Of a DNA stretch of 64,000 nucleotides, positions 34,630 to 43,339 are shown piece after piece; position 1 is the first letter of the stretch; the number at the start of each line of letters is the position of its first letter. Source of the DNA: M3007 sp964484205. GTDB taxonomy: Bacteria > Bacteroidota > Bacteroidia > Chitinophagales > Saprospiraceae. Position numbers and translations under genes: made by a program. The DNA is taken from positions 1 through 64,000 of the forward strand of contig CAZAEZ010000011.1 in NCBI GenBank assembly GCA_964484205.1, given 5' to 3'. The notes below the pieces were generated by a model that saw only the letters and a list, made by a program, of their open reading frames with translations, was not told the DNA's origin and searched no databases.

Positions 34630-35103
34630 TTACTTGTACGCTTTTTTCAGACGATCCAGTTGGCGCTTGTCGTCGCGCTGTTTGATGGATTCGCGTTTGT
34701 CGTACGATTTTTTGCCGGTAGCCAGTTCGATGAGCAGTTTGGCGATGCCGCGCTCGTTGAGGTAGAGTTTGTAGGGGATGATGGTAAACCCTTTTTCGCG
34801 GACGCGCCGGGCGAGTTTGCGCAGTTCGGTTTTGCGCAGCAGGAGTTTGCGGTTGCGCCGCGCTTCGTGGTTTTGGGTGGTGCCTAGTTCGTATTCGGCG
34901 ATGTACATGTTGCGCACCCAAAGTTCGTCGTTTTCGAAGGCGCAGTAAGCATCGTTGAGGTTGACGTTGCCGGCGCGTACGCTTTTTATCTCGGTGCCGG
35001 TCAGCACAATACCGGCCTCGTATTCCTGCAGAAACTGGTATTCGAAGCTGGCGCGCCGGTTCTTAACTTCTATTTTCGATATTTTGGATTTGTCTTTTGC
35101 CAT
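34630..35103 (-). CDS. smpB: SsrA-binding protein
   Basis: SmpB binds tmRNA and the stalled ribosome in trans-translation. From the ATG at 35103 it is 157 aa, the usual size. Family marks are NRRASFEYQFLQEYEAGIVLTG (shown here as NRRASFEYQFLQEYEAGI), TEIKSVRAGNVNLNDAY, NYMYIAEYE-like RNMYIAEYE, RKLLLRKTELRKL and the basic tail GKKSYDKRESIKQRD. The open frame continues 66 nt upstream, but that lies beyond the promoter elements and is not conserved in the family. The tmRNA gene itself is not in the window. Confidence 0.97.
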   Translation of the reverse strand: MAKDKSKISKIEVKNRRASFEYQFLQEYEAGIVLTGTEIKSVRAGNVNLNDAYCAFENDELWVRNMYIAEYELGTTQNHEARRNRKLLLRKTELRKLARRVREKGFTIIPYKLYLNERGIAKLLIELATGKKSYDKRESIKQRDDKRQLDRLKKAYK

Positions 35104-35116
35104 GGTAAAATGCGGA

Positions 35117-35148
35117 CAAAGGTAGCCGAATGCGTATGGAAAAACCAA
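35117..35148 (-). promoter_or_regulatory. Bacteroidota-type promoter of smpB
   Basis: On the minus strand: TTG (35148-35146), a 21-bp spacer, TACCTTTG (35124-35117). The match to TTG/TAnnTTTG is exact. The -7 box ends only 13 nt before the ATG, so the leader would be less than 10 nt. Confidence 0.6.
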
Positions 35149-35265
35149 AAGCGCCGGGTTTAGTTCCACCGCATACGAAGTTGGCGGGCCTGTTTCCTAA
35201 AACCAGGCCCCTAAGGCGCCTTGAAAAAGGGATGATGGTTACCTTGGCGCGCTAAATGACAAACG

Positions 35266-35625
35266 ATGAAAATACTATTGTGGGTTATCGCTTTTCTATT
35301 TGTAACCTTCGCCCTGGTGCAATACAACGACCCCGATCCGCTGATCTGGATGCTGGTGTACGGGGCAGTGGCGGTGCTTTACGTTTTGGCGGCGTTGCAT
35401 AAGCTGCATCGAAAGGTGGCGCTGGGCGCATTTATCGCAACGCTTGGCTGGGCGCTCAGCTATGTGCCTGCATTTTGGGACTGGATTCAGATGGGGGCGC
35501 CTTCCATCGTGGAAACCATGAAGGCCGAAAAGCCGTACGTCGAACTGACCCGGGAGTTTCTGGGGCTGGTATTGGCTGCGGCGGCAAGCGGCTGGCTGGC
35601 GTTTCGGCGGCGCGGTCAGTCGTAA
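35266..35625 (+). CDS. TMEM220-like membrane protein
   Basis: A 119-aa protein with four membrane segments. LVQYNDPDPLIWMLVYGAVAV is the hallmark of the transmembrane 220 family (the QYNDPDP..W motif), and WDWIQMGAPSIVETMKAEKPYVE fits the soluble loop. The function is unknown. A TACCTTGG box lies at 35240-35247, very close to the ATG. The last 10 bp overlap the end of the convergent DUF2188 gene. Confidence 0.8.
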   Translation: MKILLWVIAFLFVTFALVQYNDPDPLIWMLVYGAVAVLYVLAALHKLHRKVALGAFIATLGWALSYVPAFWDWIQMGAPSIVETMKAEKPYVELTREFLGLVLAAAASGWLAFRRRGQS

Positions 35626-35906
35626 TTGATCCGGTCGCGGATCGAGCCGTCTTTCCGGTGGATGATCACATCGGCGCCGTAGTTCCGGGCGATGTCTTTG
35701 GCCCGTTCGATCGCATCTTCCTGGTATTCGTACACGGCCGTGTATTTTGTATTGCCTGCGCCTTTCACAGCCCAGCCCTCCGGGTGTGGCACCACATGCT
35801 GGTGGTGCGTGGCCGGTCCGGTGCGGACGCCTGCGCCTTTCAGGATGATGCGCAGAATTTTTTTAAGCAGCTCGAGCCAGAAGTTGGATCTTTTGATGTC
35901 GGTCAT
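35616..35906 (-). CDS. DUF2188 domain protein
   Basis: A 96-aa protein. Residues 40-96 match the DUF2188 fold: HHQHVVPHPEGWAVKGAGNT, then AIERAKDIARNYGADVIIH and KDGSIRDRINY at the C-terminus. The N-terminal 38 residues are basic and helical. The function is unknown; it is a small stand-alone domain. Third gene of the likely pgeF operon (17 bp after the GNAT gene), overlapping the convergent TMEM220-like gene by 10 bp. Confidence 0.82.
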   Translation of the reverse strand: MTDIKRSNFWLELLKKILRIILKGAGVRTGPATHHQHVVPHPEGWAVKGAGNTKYTAVYEYQEDAIERAKDIARNYGADVIIHRKDGSIRDRINYD

Positions 35907-35923
35907 GTCCCGGCAATTTTGTT

Positions 35924-36445
35924 TTAATAGTTTTTTACAAGCACGATAGAATCGGAATAGTCGGGGATAAAATTATACGGTAAATTCCGGGTTTCCGAAA
36001 ATCCGGCTTTTTTATAGGCTTTTATTGCCCGGGTATTTCTGGCAGACGGTGCGATATAAATTTTTTCGCAACCCAGGTTTTGATGCAAATAGTTGCAAAA
36101 AATGCGAACGGCTTCGATGCCCAAACCTTTCCCTGCATAACGGCTGTCTGCCAGCCAGATGTCTATTTCAGTTGATTTTTCTATGGTATCAATGTGGTTG
36201 TAATTCACCTGGCCTATTTCTGTGTATTCATATTCTATAATAAAACACCGGCCGAGCAAGGGTTGGGAATCGTCAAAATAATGATCGGTGTAATCGGCTG
36301 AAAAATCTTCCCAGGCCGGAATTGGCGCATCCGGAAATTTGGGTGGCCCGAGCATTTCCCGGGTCAGGTCGGACTTGGTCAGCCAGTTGAAGATTTTGAC
36401 TTTGTCTTCCGATCCGGCAGGGCGCAGGCGTATTTTTTGATCCAT
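35924..36445 (-). CDS. GNAT family N-acetyltransferase
   Basis: A 173-aa acetyltransferase. It starts IRLRPAGSEDKVKIFNWL, has the acetyl-CoA loop LADSRYAGKGLGIEAVRIF (R..GKGLG) and ends NTRAIKAYKKAGFSE. The layout resembles aminoglycoside 6'-N-acetyltransferase-like and ribosomal-protein acetyltransferases, but the substrate is not predictable. It lies 8 bp behind pgeF, and the two are probably cotranscribed. Confidence 0.88.
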   Translation of the reverse strand: MDQKIRLRPAGSEDKVKIFNWLTKSDLTREMLGPPKFPDAPIPAWEDFSADYTDHYFDDSQPLLGRCFIIEYEYTEIGQVNYNHIDTIEKSTEIDIWLADSRYAGKGLGIEAVRIFCNYLHQNLGCEKIYIAPSARNTRAIKAYKKAGFSETRNLPYNFIPDYSDSIVLVKNY

Positions 36446-36453
36446 AGGCGGGT

Positions 36454-37212
36454 CTATTTACCGGCTGTTTCCTGCCACCCGATCACCGCCAGCATGCGCC
36501 CGGTGACCCCGGCTTCTTTGCGGTGTGAAAAATAGTCGGTGTTGTGCAGGACGGTGGAAAACGGTGACAATTCAATCTGATTTTCAGCCAGGCCAAAATC
36601 CAGCAGCTGCTGTGCGCAGACTTTTTTCAGATCGACAAAATACTTTCCGCGCCCGGCATCGAAGCGCTTGTACGCGTCGGCAAATTCGACGGCTACTTCG
36701 GGCCCCACCTCAAACGAACATTCGTCGATACAGGTGCCCACATACGCCAGGCAGTCGCTGCCCTTCGTGCCGAACTGCTGCGCCATTGCCTCCAGTGTTT
36801 TGGCTGCGATGCCCGCCGCCGCGCCCCGCCAACCCGCATGGATGGCAGCCACCGCTCGGTTTTTGGTGTCGCACACCAGTACCGGGGTGCAGTCGGCCAC
36901 CGAGACCGCCAGTACCACATTTGGGGTGTTGGTGATCAACGCGTCAAAGCCTTCCGAGCCGCCGGGAGCCGTCACGCGCAGTATTTCTGCGCCGTGCACT
37001 TGTTTGCTCCAGGCGAGTTGGCCGGCCGCAAAACCCAGCGCTGCGCAAAAACGCCGTTTGTTTTCAGCAATATTTTCGGGTTGATCTGCGGTGTTTTTTC
37101 CAAGGTTCAGGCTGTGATAGGGGGCGGGGCTCACGCCGCCGTGCCGGGTGCTCTGCGCCGCGATCAGTTGCGGAATGTTGTTAAAAATTGCGGGCCGGAA
37201 AAATGTTTCCAT
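36454..37212 (-). CDS. pgeF: peptidoglycan editing factor / polyphenol oxidase family
   Basis: A YfiH-type (laccase-domain) protein of 252 aa that removes misincorporated residues from murein precursors, or acts as a purine-nucleoside phosphorylase in some relatives. The metal/active-site residues are His in SKQVHGAEIL, Cys in ADCTPVLV and His in AAIHAGWRGA, all present. SFEVGPEVAVEF and NTDYFSHRKEAGVTGRML complete the family pattern. First gene of a three-gene run with GNAT and DUF2188. Confidence 0.95.
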   Translation of the reverse strand: METFFRPAIFNNIPQLIAAQSTRHGGVSPAPYHSLNLGKNTADQPENIAENKRRFCAALGFAAGQLAWSKQVHGAEILRVTAPGGSEGFDALITNTPNVVLAVSVADCTPVLVCDTKNRAVAAIHAGWRGAAAGIAAKTLEAMAQQFGTKGSDCLAYVGTCIDECSFEVGPEVAVEFADAYKRFDAGRGKYFVDLKKVCAQQLLDFGLAENQIELSPFSTVLHNTDYFSHRKEAGVTGRMLAVIGWQETAGK

Positions 37213-37219
37213 AGTTTGC

Positions 37220-37227
37220 CAAAGTTA
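37220..37227 (-). promoter_or_regulatory. -7 element of pgeF
   Basis: The minus strand reads TAACTTTG, ending only 7 nt before the ATG at 37212, so transcription would start at or just before the start codon (leaderless or nearly so). No clear -33 TTG. Confidence 0.4.
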
Positions 37228-37256
37228 ATGGTTGAGTGGGATAACTGGTGGTAGTA

Positions 37257-37325
37257 GCGAGGGGGTGACTGGCAGTCACCCCCTCGCTTGGCCCCCGTTC
37301 ATCCAAACGGGAACATGAGTTAAAA
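37257..37325. repeat. hairpin with GACT-GGC-AGTC apex and flank shared with 6498
   Basis: A perfect 14-bp stem (37257-37270 with 37274-37287, GCGAGGGGGTGACT) closes the triloop GGC. To the right, TCCAAACGGGAACATGAGTT is the complement of the flank inside the element at 6498. The same GGGGGTGACTGGCAGTC sequence forms the outer arms at 14737. It lies in the divergent gap between pgeF and the ABC permease gene. Confidence 0.85.
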
Positions 37326-37401
37326 ATCCGGCGGAACCGGGATTTGATCGAAAAACCAAACCCCTGGCTCGAATTGTGTCTGCCGTAGCAATAAACTAAG
37401 G

Positions 37402-37409
37402 TACTTTTG
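37402..37409 (+). promoter_or_regulatory. -7 element of the ABC permease gene
   Basis: TACTTTTG, an exact TAnnTTTG, lies 57 nt before the ATG at 37466. A TTG at 37374-37376 is farther upstream (25 bp) than the ideal spacing. Confidence 0.4.
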
Positions 37410-37465
37410 ATGTCCTGCACCAACAACCGGTTTTTTAACAACCACCGGTTTAAAATGATCTGAAC

Positions 37466-38704
37466 ATGCCTTTTGCCGAAATTATTCGCCTGGCGTTCCA
37501 AAATATCCGCGCCAACATGCTGCGCGCCGTACTCACGCTGATGATCATCGCATTCGGGATTATGGCCCTGGTGGGTATTTTGACGGCAATCGACGCCATT
37601 GCCTTTTCCCTGAACAACAACTTTTCCGGCCTGGGCGCCAATTCATTCAGCATTGAGCGCAAATGGGGCGAAGTAAAAAGCCGGCGCAGCGGGAAAACCC
37701 AAAAGCGCGGCGATCCGATTTCGTATGACAATGTCATGGATTTCAAGGAGCGCTTCGACTTTCCGGCTACGGTTTCGGCTTCCTTATGGCCGACAAACCT
37801 GGCTACCGTCAAATACGGCGATGAAAAAACCAATCCGAACATCGGGTTTGCCGGGGTCGACGAGCATTATTTCGGGGTGAAAGGCATGGATATCGAATTC
37901 GGTCGCAACTTTTCCTATAGCGAGATCGAAGACGGCCAATCCAAGATTATCCTCGGCAGGGATATCGTGAAAACACTGTTCAACGACAAACCGGAGAGTG
38001 CGCTGGACCAGGTCGTGGTGGTCGGTAACCAGCGCTACCGCGTAGTGGGCATATTGAAACCCAAGGGCTCTTCCATGGGACAGAACACCGACCGGGCCGT
38101 GTACGCTCCGCTGAACAAGGTGCGCTCGATCTACGGCACCCGGGAAACCAATTATGATCTGATTGTGGCCGTCCGAAATGCTACCGATATGGATGCCGCA
38201 CAGTCGGAGGCTACCGGGTTGTTCCGGCTGGTGCGCGGCTTGCGGCCCGGGGAGGACGAAGATTTTGAAATTTTTGCCAGCGACAGTCTGGTGGCTATTC
38301 TGAAAGAAAACACGACCAATTTGCGCCTGGCCACTGTGGCAATTGGCCTGATGACCCTGCTCGGGGCGGCCATCGGCCTGATGAATATCATGCTGGTAAG
38401 CGTGACGGAACGAACGCGCGAGATCGGCATTTACAAAGCGCTTGGCGCTACCCGGAAGAGTATCATGACCCAGTTTTTGGCCGAAGCCATCGTCATCTGC
38501 CAGATCGGCGGAATCGTCGGCATCGTTCTGGGCATTTTGGTTGGCAATATCGTTACGCCGCTTTTGGGCGGTTCCTTCCTGATCCCCTGGGCCTGGATGT
38601 TTCTCGGCTTTACCCTTTGCATGATCGTTGGGGTGGTGTCGGGCTTTTATCCGGCCATGAAGGCTGCGCGGCTCGATCCGATTGAGGCCTTGCGGTATGA
38701 GTAG
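37466..38704 (+). CDS. ABC transporter permease (MacB/FtsX type)
   Basis: A 412-aa permease: one N-terminal helix (ANMLRAVLTLMIIAFGIMALVG starts near residue 12), a periplasmic MacB-core domain (about 50-280), then the FtsX-like three-helix block (TLLGAAIGLMNIMLVSV; ICQIGGIVGIVLGILVG; FLGFTLCMIVGVVSGFYP) ending in PAMKAARLDPIEALRYE, the typical C-terminus. MacB-type systems export lipoproteins, peptides or drugs with a separate ATPase; no ATPase gene is next to it. The target is unknown. Confidence 0.92.
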   Translation: MPFAEIIRLAFQNIRANMLRAVLTLMIIAFGIMALVGILTAIDAIAFSLNNNFSGLGANSFSIERKWGEVKSRRSGKTQKRGDPISYDNVMDFKERFDFPATVSASLWPTNLATVKYGDEKTNPNIGFAGVDEHYFGVKGMDIEFGRNFSYSEIEDGQSKIILGRDIVKTLFNDKPESALDQVVVVGNQRYRVVGILKPKGSSMGQNTDRAVYAPLNKVRSIYGTRETNYDLIVAVRNATDMDAAQSEATGLFRLVRGLRPGEDEDFEIFASDSLVAILKENTTNLRLATVAIGLMTLLGAAIGLMNIMLVSVTERTREIGIYKALGATRKSIMTQFLAEAIVICQIGGIVGIVLGILVGNIVTPLLGGSFLIPWAWMFLGFTLCMIVGVVSGFYPAMKAARLDPIEALRYE

Positions 38705-38804
38705 GCGGTATTGTGTTTAACGCTGCATTTGTTTGTACTGTGGCTTGGAAATTTTCCATTAAACACCAATCCTGAGGAGTTCAAATTTTTCGGCCTTCTG
38801 CGTA

Positions 38805-38943
38805 TCAACCCCACCCCCATCCCCTCCCCCAGCGGGGAGGGGGGCCTGATTTCGCATTACTTTTTGATCCCGTAAACGAAATCATAAATTAGTTTGAGGG
38901 CAAGCGCCCCTCCCAATGGGGGAGGGGATGGGGGTGGGGTTGA
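38805..38943. repeat. palindrome with CCCACCCCCATCCCCTCCCC arms
   Basis: 27-bp perfect arms (38805-38831 and 38917-38943). Each arm also folds on itself with the adjoining GGGGAGGGG, so the whole can form a three-way or cruciform structure. It occupies the convergent gap between the ABC permease gene and the GH57-type gene. Arms of this C-rich type recur in other Bacteroidota as far as I recall. Confidence 0.9.
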
Positions 38944-38998
38944 CGCGCGGCTGTAACTACAATGGTCAATTTCAATTGCCACAACCTACTACAGGCGC

Positions 38999-41416
38999 TC
39001 AAACCTTCAACCGCACTTTAAACAACTCCGCCAACCGCTCAAAAGCACTTTTCCAGTCGGCGTTGATAAACTCCCACAAACCCTTGCGGTACCCTTTTGT
39101 GAGCAGGTAAAAAACATTTTGGCTGCGCCAGATATCCGGATCGAGGTCCAGTTTATGAAGGATCTCAAGCACCTCGCACAACCATTGAATTTTGGCCGGC
39201 GAACTGGTATCCTGCTCAATTCCCAGAATTTCCTGGTAAATCCGTTTGCCGGCAGCGTGATTCAACGCATCCGGGTCGGAAACCCCGATATTCCAGTTTC
39301 GCATATCGACCACGATGCGTTGCAGATTTTGAATGCTGTTGGGCTGTTCCCGGTTAAAAAAATGCAGCAGATCGTCGTTCAGCACATAGGTCGCAATATT
39401 GCGCCAGGCATCCGGTACCGGAAGGCCGGCGTCTTCCAGGCCGGTCATGAGTTGGTAGTTGTCGTTGAACACATTGCGAAAATTGGCCTCCGCAAGCAAC
39501 AGGCTGTTTGCGGTGATGGCGCGGATAATCTTGATTTTTTCATCGGCAAACAGCGACGACAACGTGAATTTTCCCGGACCGAAATACTCCTGCGAAATGC
39601 CAATCAACTCACCCATATTGGCTTCCCGGAAGGCTTTTGCCGTGCGCTGGTGCATATCGTCGAAGTCTGCGCGCTTCATCGATGCACTGATATTCCCGAT
39701 GATGTGTTGCTGGCCCAGGTAAAGCACGGCAAAGGAAAAACTATTTTCAGCATGCGTGATGCGCGACCGGATGCCCAGCCGGCCAATGGCCAGCCTCGGT
39801 GTGCCCGCTTCGATGCGTTCGAACACCTCCACCGCGGCGGTATAGTTGAACAGGTTGAGCGCCGCCGGGTCGTCTTCAAACAAGGATGCCACGGCAAAAT
39901 GCATGGCCACGCGCTCGAGGTCTACCCGCGCCGGCAACACATTTTGCAAATAGCTGGCGGCGCCGTTGGCAAATTTGTTGCTCGGCGCGGCACGCAGGCG
40001 TTCGGTAAATTCTTTGTGCAATTTCAGTCCGCCAACTTCCTGGGCGTAATCCATGGCGCGCAGGGCGTACTGCAAAATCTGGTTGGTTTCGATGCCGGAT
40101 ATTTCGTCAAAAAACCAGCCGCAACTGGTAAACATGAGTACCGCATGACGTTGCATTTCGAGCAGGCGCAGCACCGGGATTTGCTCCTGGGGTTTGAGCT
40201 TGTGCGTTGCATGCTCCGCTAAAAAAAGTTGAACATTTTCGGCGCTCCGGTCCAGCATCACATCAATGTAGTCGTTGCGTGCTTTCCAGGGGTCGCGGAG
40301 GTACCGCCCGGCTTCCCGCTCGTAAACGGGGATAAGCTGGTCGCGGAGCCAGTCGAGTGTTTCGCGCAGCGGTTTGCGCCAGCGCTGGTGCCAGCCGGGG
40401 TGGCCGCCGGTGCTGCAACCGCAGTCGTTGCGCCAGCGTTCGACGCCATGCACACAGCTCCAGGAGGAGTTTTCGTGCATTTGCACTTCCCATTCCGGTG
40501 GATGTAGTTCAAGAAACTGCCCGTAATTGGTCAGTGTGGCCAGTTTGTTGTCTTCCACATGGTTCAGCGCAGCAGCGAGCGCCATTTCGCCGAAGCGGTG
40601 GTGGTGCCCGTAGCTTTCGCCATCGGTGGCGATATGGGCCAGTTGCGGTTCCGCACTGTCGTCTAAGATGCTGAGTATGCGTTCGGCAAATGCCTTCCCA
40701 TAATTCAGCAACCCGTTGAAGGCAACTTCCTGGGCCACCGCGCCGTGGTAAAAATACACGGCGATCCGCCGCCCGCTGGGCAGCTGGCACCAATACGGCC
40801 GCCGGGTATCCATGGTGTCGGCTTCGACGAGTTTCCAGGCTTCCTCGTTCAGTTTGCGCACCGCTTTGGCTTGCCGCGGCGCCAGAATGGTAAACTGCAA
40901 ACCATGCGCGGCGAGCACTTCCAGTGTTTCTGTATTTACGGCTGTTTCGGCCAGCCAGATGCCTTCCGGGTACCGCCCGAAACGCCGCTCAAAATCGCGC
41001 ACACCCCAGTACACCTGGGTGACTTTGTCGCGGTAATTGGCCAGTGGCAGGATGAGGTGGCTGTGCACCTGGGCCAGTGCGCTGCCGTGGCCGCCGTAGC
41101 GCTCCATGCTGCGCTTGTCGGCTTTGAGCAGCAGGTCGTACGCTTCAGGGTCGTTCTGTTCGATCCAGGTGAGCAGGGTGGGCCCGAAATTGAAGGAAAT
41201 GCGGTTGTAATTATTCCGGATTTTCGTGATCCACTGCGCTTTGTCGAGGATGCGGGCTGCGGCGTTCGGGGCATAGCATTCGAAATTGATGCGTTCGTTC
41301 CAGTCGTGAAACGGCCGCGCGCCTTCCTGTTGTTCCACAACTTCCAGCCATGCGTTTTCGCGCGGGGGTTGGTAAAAGTGGCCGTGGACACAGATGTATT
41401 TATGTGTTTTGGACAT
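38999..41416 (-). CDS. DUF3536 / glycoside hydrolase family 57-type protein
   Basis: An 805-aa protein of the GH57-like group with DUF3536. The N-terminal barrel opens with CVHGHFYQPPRENAWLE, then SFNFGPTLLTWIEQ, WLAETAVNTETLEVLAAHGL (catalytic-region Glu) and HIATDGESYGHHHRFGE (Asp/Glu). WRNDCGCSTGG follows, and the C-terminal half is the helical DUF3536 region. Relatives act on alpha-glucans (amylase or branching activity), but activity for the DUF3536 group is not established. The ATG at 41416 (MSKTHKY) fits the conserved N-terminus; a frame 72 nt longer is not signal-like. Confidence 0.88.
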   Translation of the reverse strand: MSKTHKYICVHGHFYQPPRENAWLEVVEQQEGARPFHDWNERINFECYAPNAAARILDKAQWITKIRNNYNRISFNFGPTLLTWIEQNDPEAYDLLLKADKRSMERYGGHGSALAQVHSHLILPLANYRDKVTQVYWGVRDFERRFGRYPEGIWLAETAVNTETLEVLAAHGLQFTILAPRQAKAVRKLNEEAWKLVEADTMDTRRPYWCQLPSGRRIAVYFYHGAVAQEVAFNGLLNYGKAFAERILSILDDSAEPQLAHIATDGESYGHHHRFGEMALAAALNHVEDNKLATLTNYGQFLELHPPEWEVQMHENSSWSCVHGVERWRNDCGCSTGGHPGWHQRWRKPLRETLDWLRDQLIPVYEREAGRYLRDPWKARNDYIDVMLDRSAENVQLFLAEHATHKLKPQEQIPVLRLLEMQRHAVLMFTSCGWFFDEISGIETNQILQYALRAMDYAQEVGGLKLHKEFTERLRAAPSNKFANGAASYLQNVLPARVDLERVAMHFAVASLFEDDPAALNLFNYTAAVEVFERIEAGTPRLAIGRLGIRSRITHAENSFSFAVLYLGQQHIIGNISASMKRADFDDMHQRTAKAFREANMGELIGISQEYFGPGKFTLSSLFADEKIKIIRAITANSLLLAEANFRNVFNDNYQLMTGLEDAGLPVPDAWRNIATYVLNDDLLHFFNREQPNSIQNLQRIVVDMRNWNIGVSDPDALNHAAGKRIYQEILGIEQDTSSPAKIQWLCEVLEILHKLDLDPDIWRSQNVFYLLTKGYRKGLWEFINADWKSAFERLAELFKVRLKV

Positions 41417-41485
41417 TTGTCGTTGTTGTTTGACCCTGGCCGTCCCATGGCGTTGAGCTGCAAGATGGGATAAGGCAAAGAAGGG

Positions 41486-41493
41486 CAAAAATA
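41486..41493 (-). promoter_or_regulatory. -7 element of the GH57-type gene
   Basis: The minus strand reads TATTTTTG, matching TAnnTTTG, about 70 nt before the ATG at 41416. No clear -33 TTG. Confidence 0.35.
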
Positions 41494-41583
41494 CAGCCCA
41501 GGATTTTAGCGCATGCAGTCTTTTGCATAGGACTTTCTGTGTATCTTCACCCTTCAGCCAGTATAACCCAAATTTGATGTACC

Positions 41584-43299
41584 ATGCCTGCGCAACGCTG
41601 GCGCCTGCTTCCCGTCGAGGAAGCTACCGCGCAACACCTGCACGAAACACTCCGGATTTCCCCATTGCTCTGCCGCCTGCTGGCCCAACGGGGCATTTCC
41701 TCCTTTGATGAAGCCCGCCGGTTTTTCCGGCCTCAGTTGGACGAGCTGCACGACCCTTTCCTGATGAAAGACATGGAAGCTGCCGTCAGCCGGCTCGAAA
41801 AAGCCCTGGACCAGGGTGAGCGCATTTTGCTGTATGGCGACTACGATGTGGACGGCACCACCAGTGTGGCGCTGCTTTACACTTTCCTTTCCGATTTTAC
41901 CCGGCAACTGGACTATTACCTCCCCGACCGCGACAAGGAGGGCTACGGCCTGAGCCTGGCAGGGGTGGAATATGCCCGGACGGGCAATGCGACGCTCATG
42001 GTGGTCATGGATTGCGGCATCAAGGCACACCGGGCCATTGAATTGGCCGCGACGTACGGGATCGACGTGATCGTTTGCGACCACCACCTGCCCGGCGATA
42101 CCCTGCCGCCGGCCGTGGCGGTGCTCGACCCCAAACGCAGCGATTGCATATACCCATACGATGGGCTGAGCGGCTGCGGCGTGGTGTTCAAACTGGTACA
42201 GGCTTTTGCCTTGCGGCAAAACATTGATCCGGCGAAATGCTACGCCCTGCTCGACCTGGTAGCCGTCAGCATATGCTGCGACCTGGTGCCGATCACCGGC
42301 GAAAACCGCATTTTGGCCCATTTCGGCCTTCAGTTGCTGAACCGCGGCCCCAGGTTGGGGTTGTGGGCCTTGGTCGAGTGCAGCGGTCGCAAGTTCCCCC
42401 TTGAGGTCAGCGATGTGGTGTTCGGCATTGGCCCGATGATCAATGCTGCCGGCCGGTTGGGCGATGCCCGCGAAGCGGTTCGGGTATTGTCGTCGGCCGA
42501 CCGGAACAGCGCCCTGGAAGCGGCGGCCACCCTGCGTTCGCGCAACCGCGAGCGCCGGGAAGTGGACCAGCACACTGCCGCGGACGCCCGGCATCGTGTA
42601 GAACGCGATCCGGACTTTACGCGCCGGAAAAGTATCGTTCAATTTGATCCCGGTTGGCACAAGGGCATTATCGGTATTGTTGCCAGCCGCCTGGTGGAGC
42701 AGTTTCACCGGCCGGCGGTGGTGCTTACCCAAAGCGGCGACCGGGCGGTTGGGTCGGCGCGCTCGGTGCCGGGTTTTGATTTGCATGCCGCCCTTAGTTG
42801 CTGCGACCACCTGTTCCATTCCTTTGGCGGGCATGCACATGCGGCGGGCCTGCAAATGCCGTTGGAAAAGGTGCCGGATTTTGTGGCGCAGTTTGAAAAA
42901 ATTGTCTGCGAAACAATCTCCGAAGCGGCTGCAACGCCGGTGCTGGAAATCAGTGCCGAAATTCGTTTTGAAGAAATTACGCCGCAGTTTTGGCGTACGC
43001 TCCGGCAGTTCGCCCCCTTCGGCCCGGGGAATATGGCGCCCGTATTTCGGGCATCGGGAGTGCGCGACACCGGCCGGAGCCGCCTGCTTGCCGACAACCA
43101 CGTGCGGCTGTCGGTCCGGCAAAACGACGGGCCGGTTTTTACCGGTATCGGCTTTGGTTTGGGGCCTGCTTTTTCCGAAGTGCAAAACGACGCATTCGAC
43201 CTGGCCTTCAACCTGTTTGAAGACCAATGGCAAGGCGAGCGGGTGCTGGCGCTGATGGTGAAGGGAATTGGACGGGGGAAGCCCGAAGTCAAAATGTAA
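41584..43299 (+). CDS. recJ: single-stranded-DNA-specific exonuclease RecJ
   Basis: A 5'-3' ssDNA exonuclease in recombination and mismatch repair, 571 aa. The DHH phosphoesterase motifs are GDYDVDGTTSVALL, MDCGIKA and VCDHHLPGDTLP. The DHHA1 motif is FGGHAHAAGLQM, followed by an OB-fold C-terminal part (FAPFGPGNMAPVF). Normal length and all metal-binding residues are present. Confidence 0.96.
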   Translation: MPAQRWRLLPVEEATAQHLHETLRISPLLCRLLAQRGISSFDEARRFFRPQLDELHDPFLMKDMEAAVSRLEKALDQGERILLYGDYDVDGTTSVALLYTFLSDFTRQLDYYLPDRDKEGYGLSLAGVEYARTGNATLMVVMDCGIKAHRAIELAATYGIDVIVCDHHLPGDTLPPAVAVLDPKRSDCIYPYDGLSGCGVVFKLVQAFALRQNIDPAKCYALLDLVAVSICCDLVPITGENRILAHFGLQLLNRGPRLGLWALVECSGRKFPLEVSDVVFGIGPMINAAGRLGDAREAVRVLSSADRNSALEAAATLRSRNRERREVDQHTAADARHRVERDPDFTRRKSIVQFDPGWHKGIIGIVASRLVEQFHRPAVVLTQSGDRAVGSARSVPGFDLHAALSCCDHLFHSFGGHAHAAGLQMPLEKVPDFVAQFEKIVCETISEAAATPVLEISAEIRFEEITPQFWRTLRQFAPFGPGNMAPVFRASGVRDTGRSRLLADNHVRLSVRQNDGPVFTGIGFGLGPAFSEVQNDAFDLAFNLFEDQWQGERVLALMVKGIGRGKPEVKM

Positions 43300-43339
43300 A
43301 ATGTAGGCTGAAGACGTGCTTCCCGGCGCCTACCCTGTC

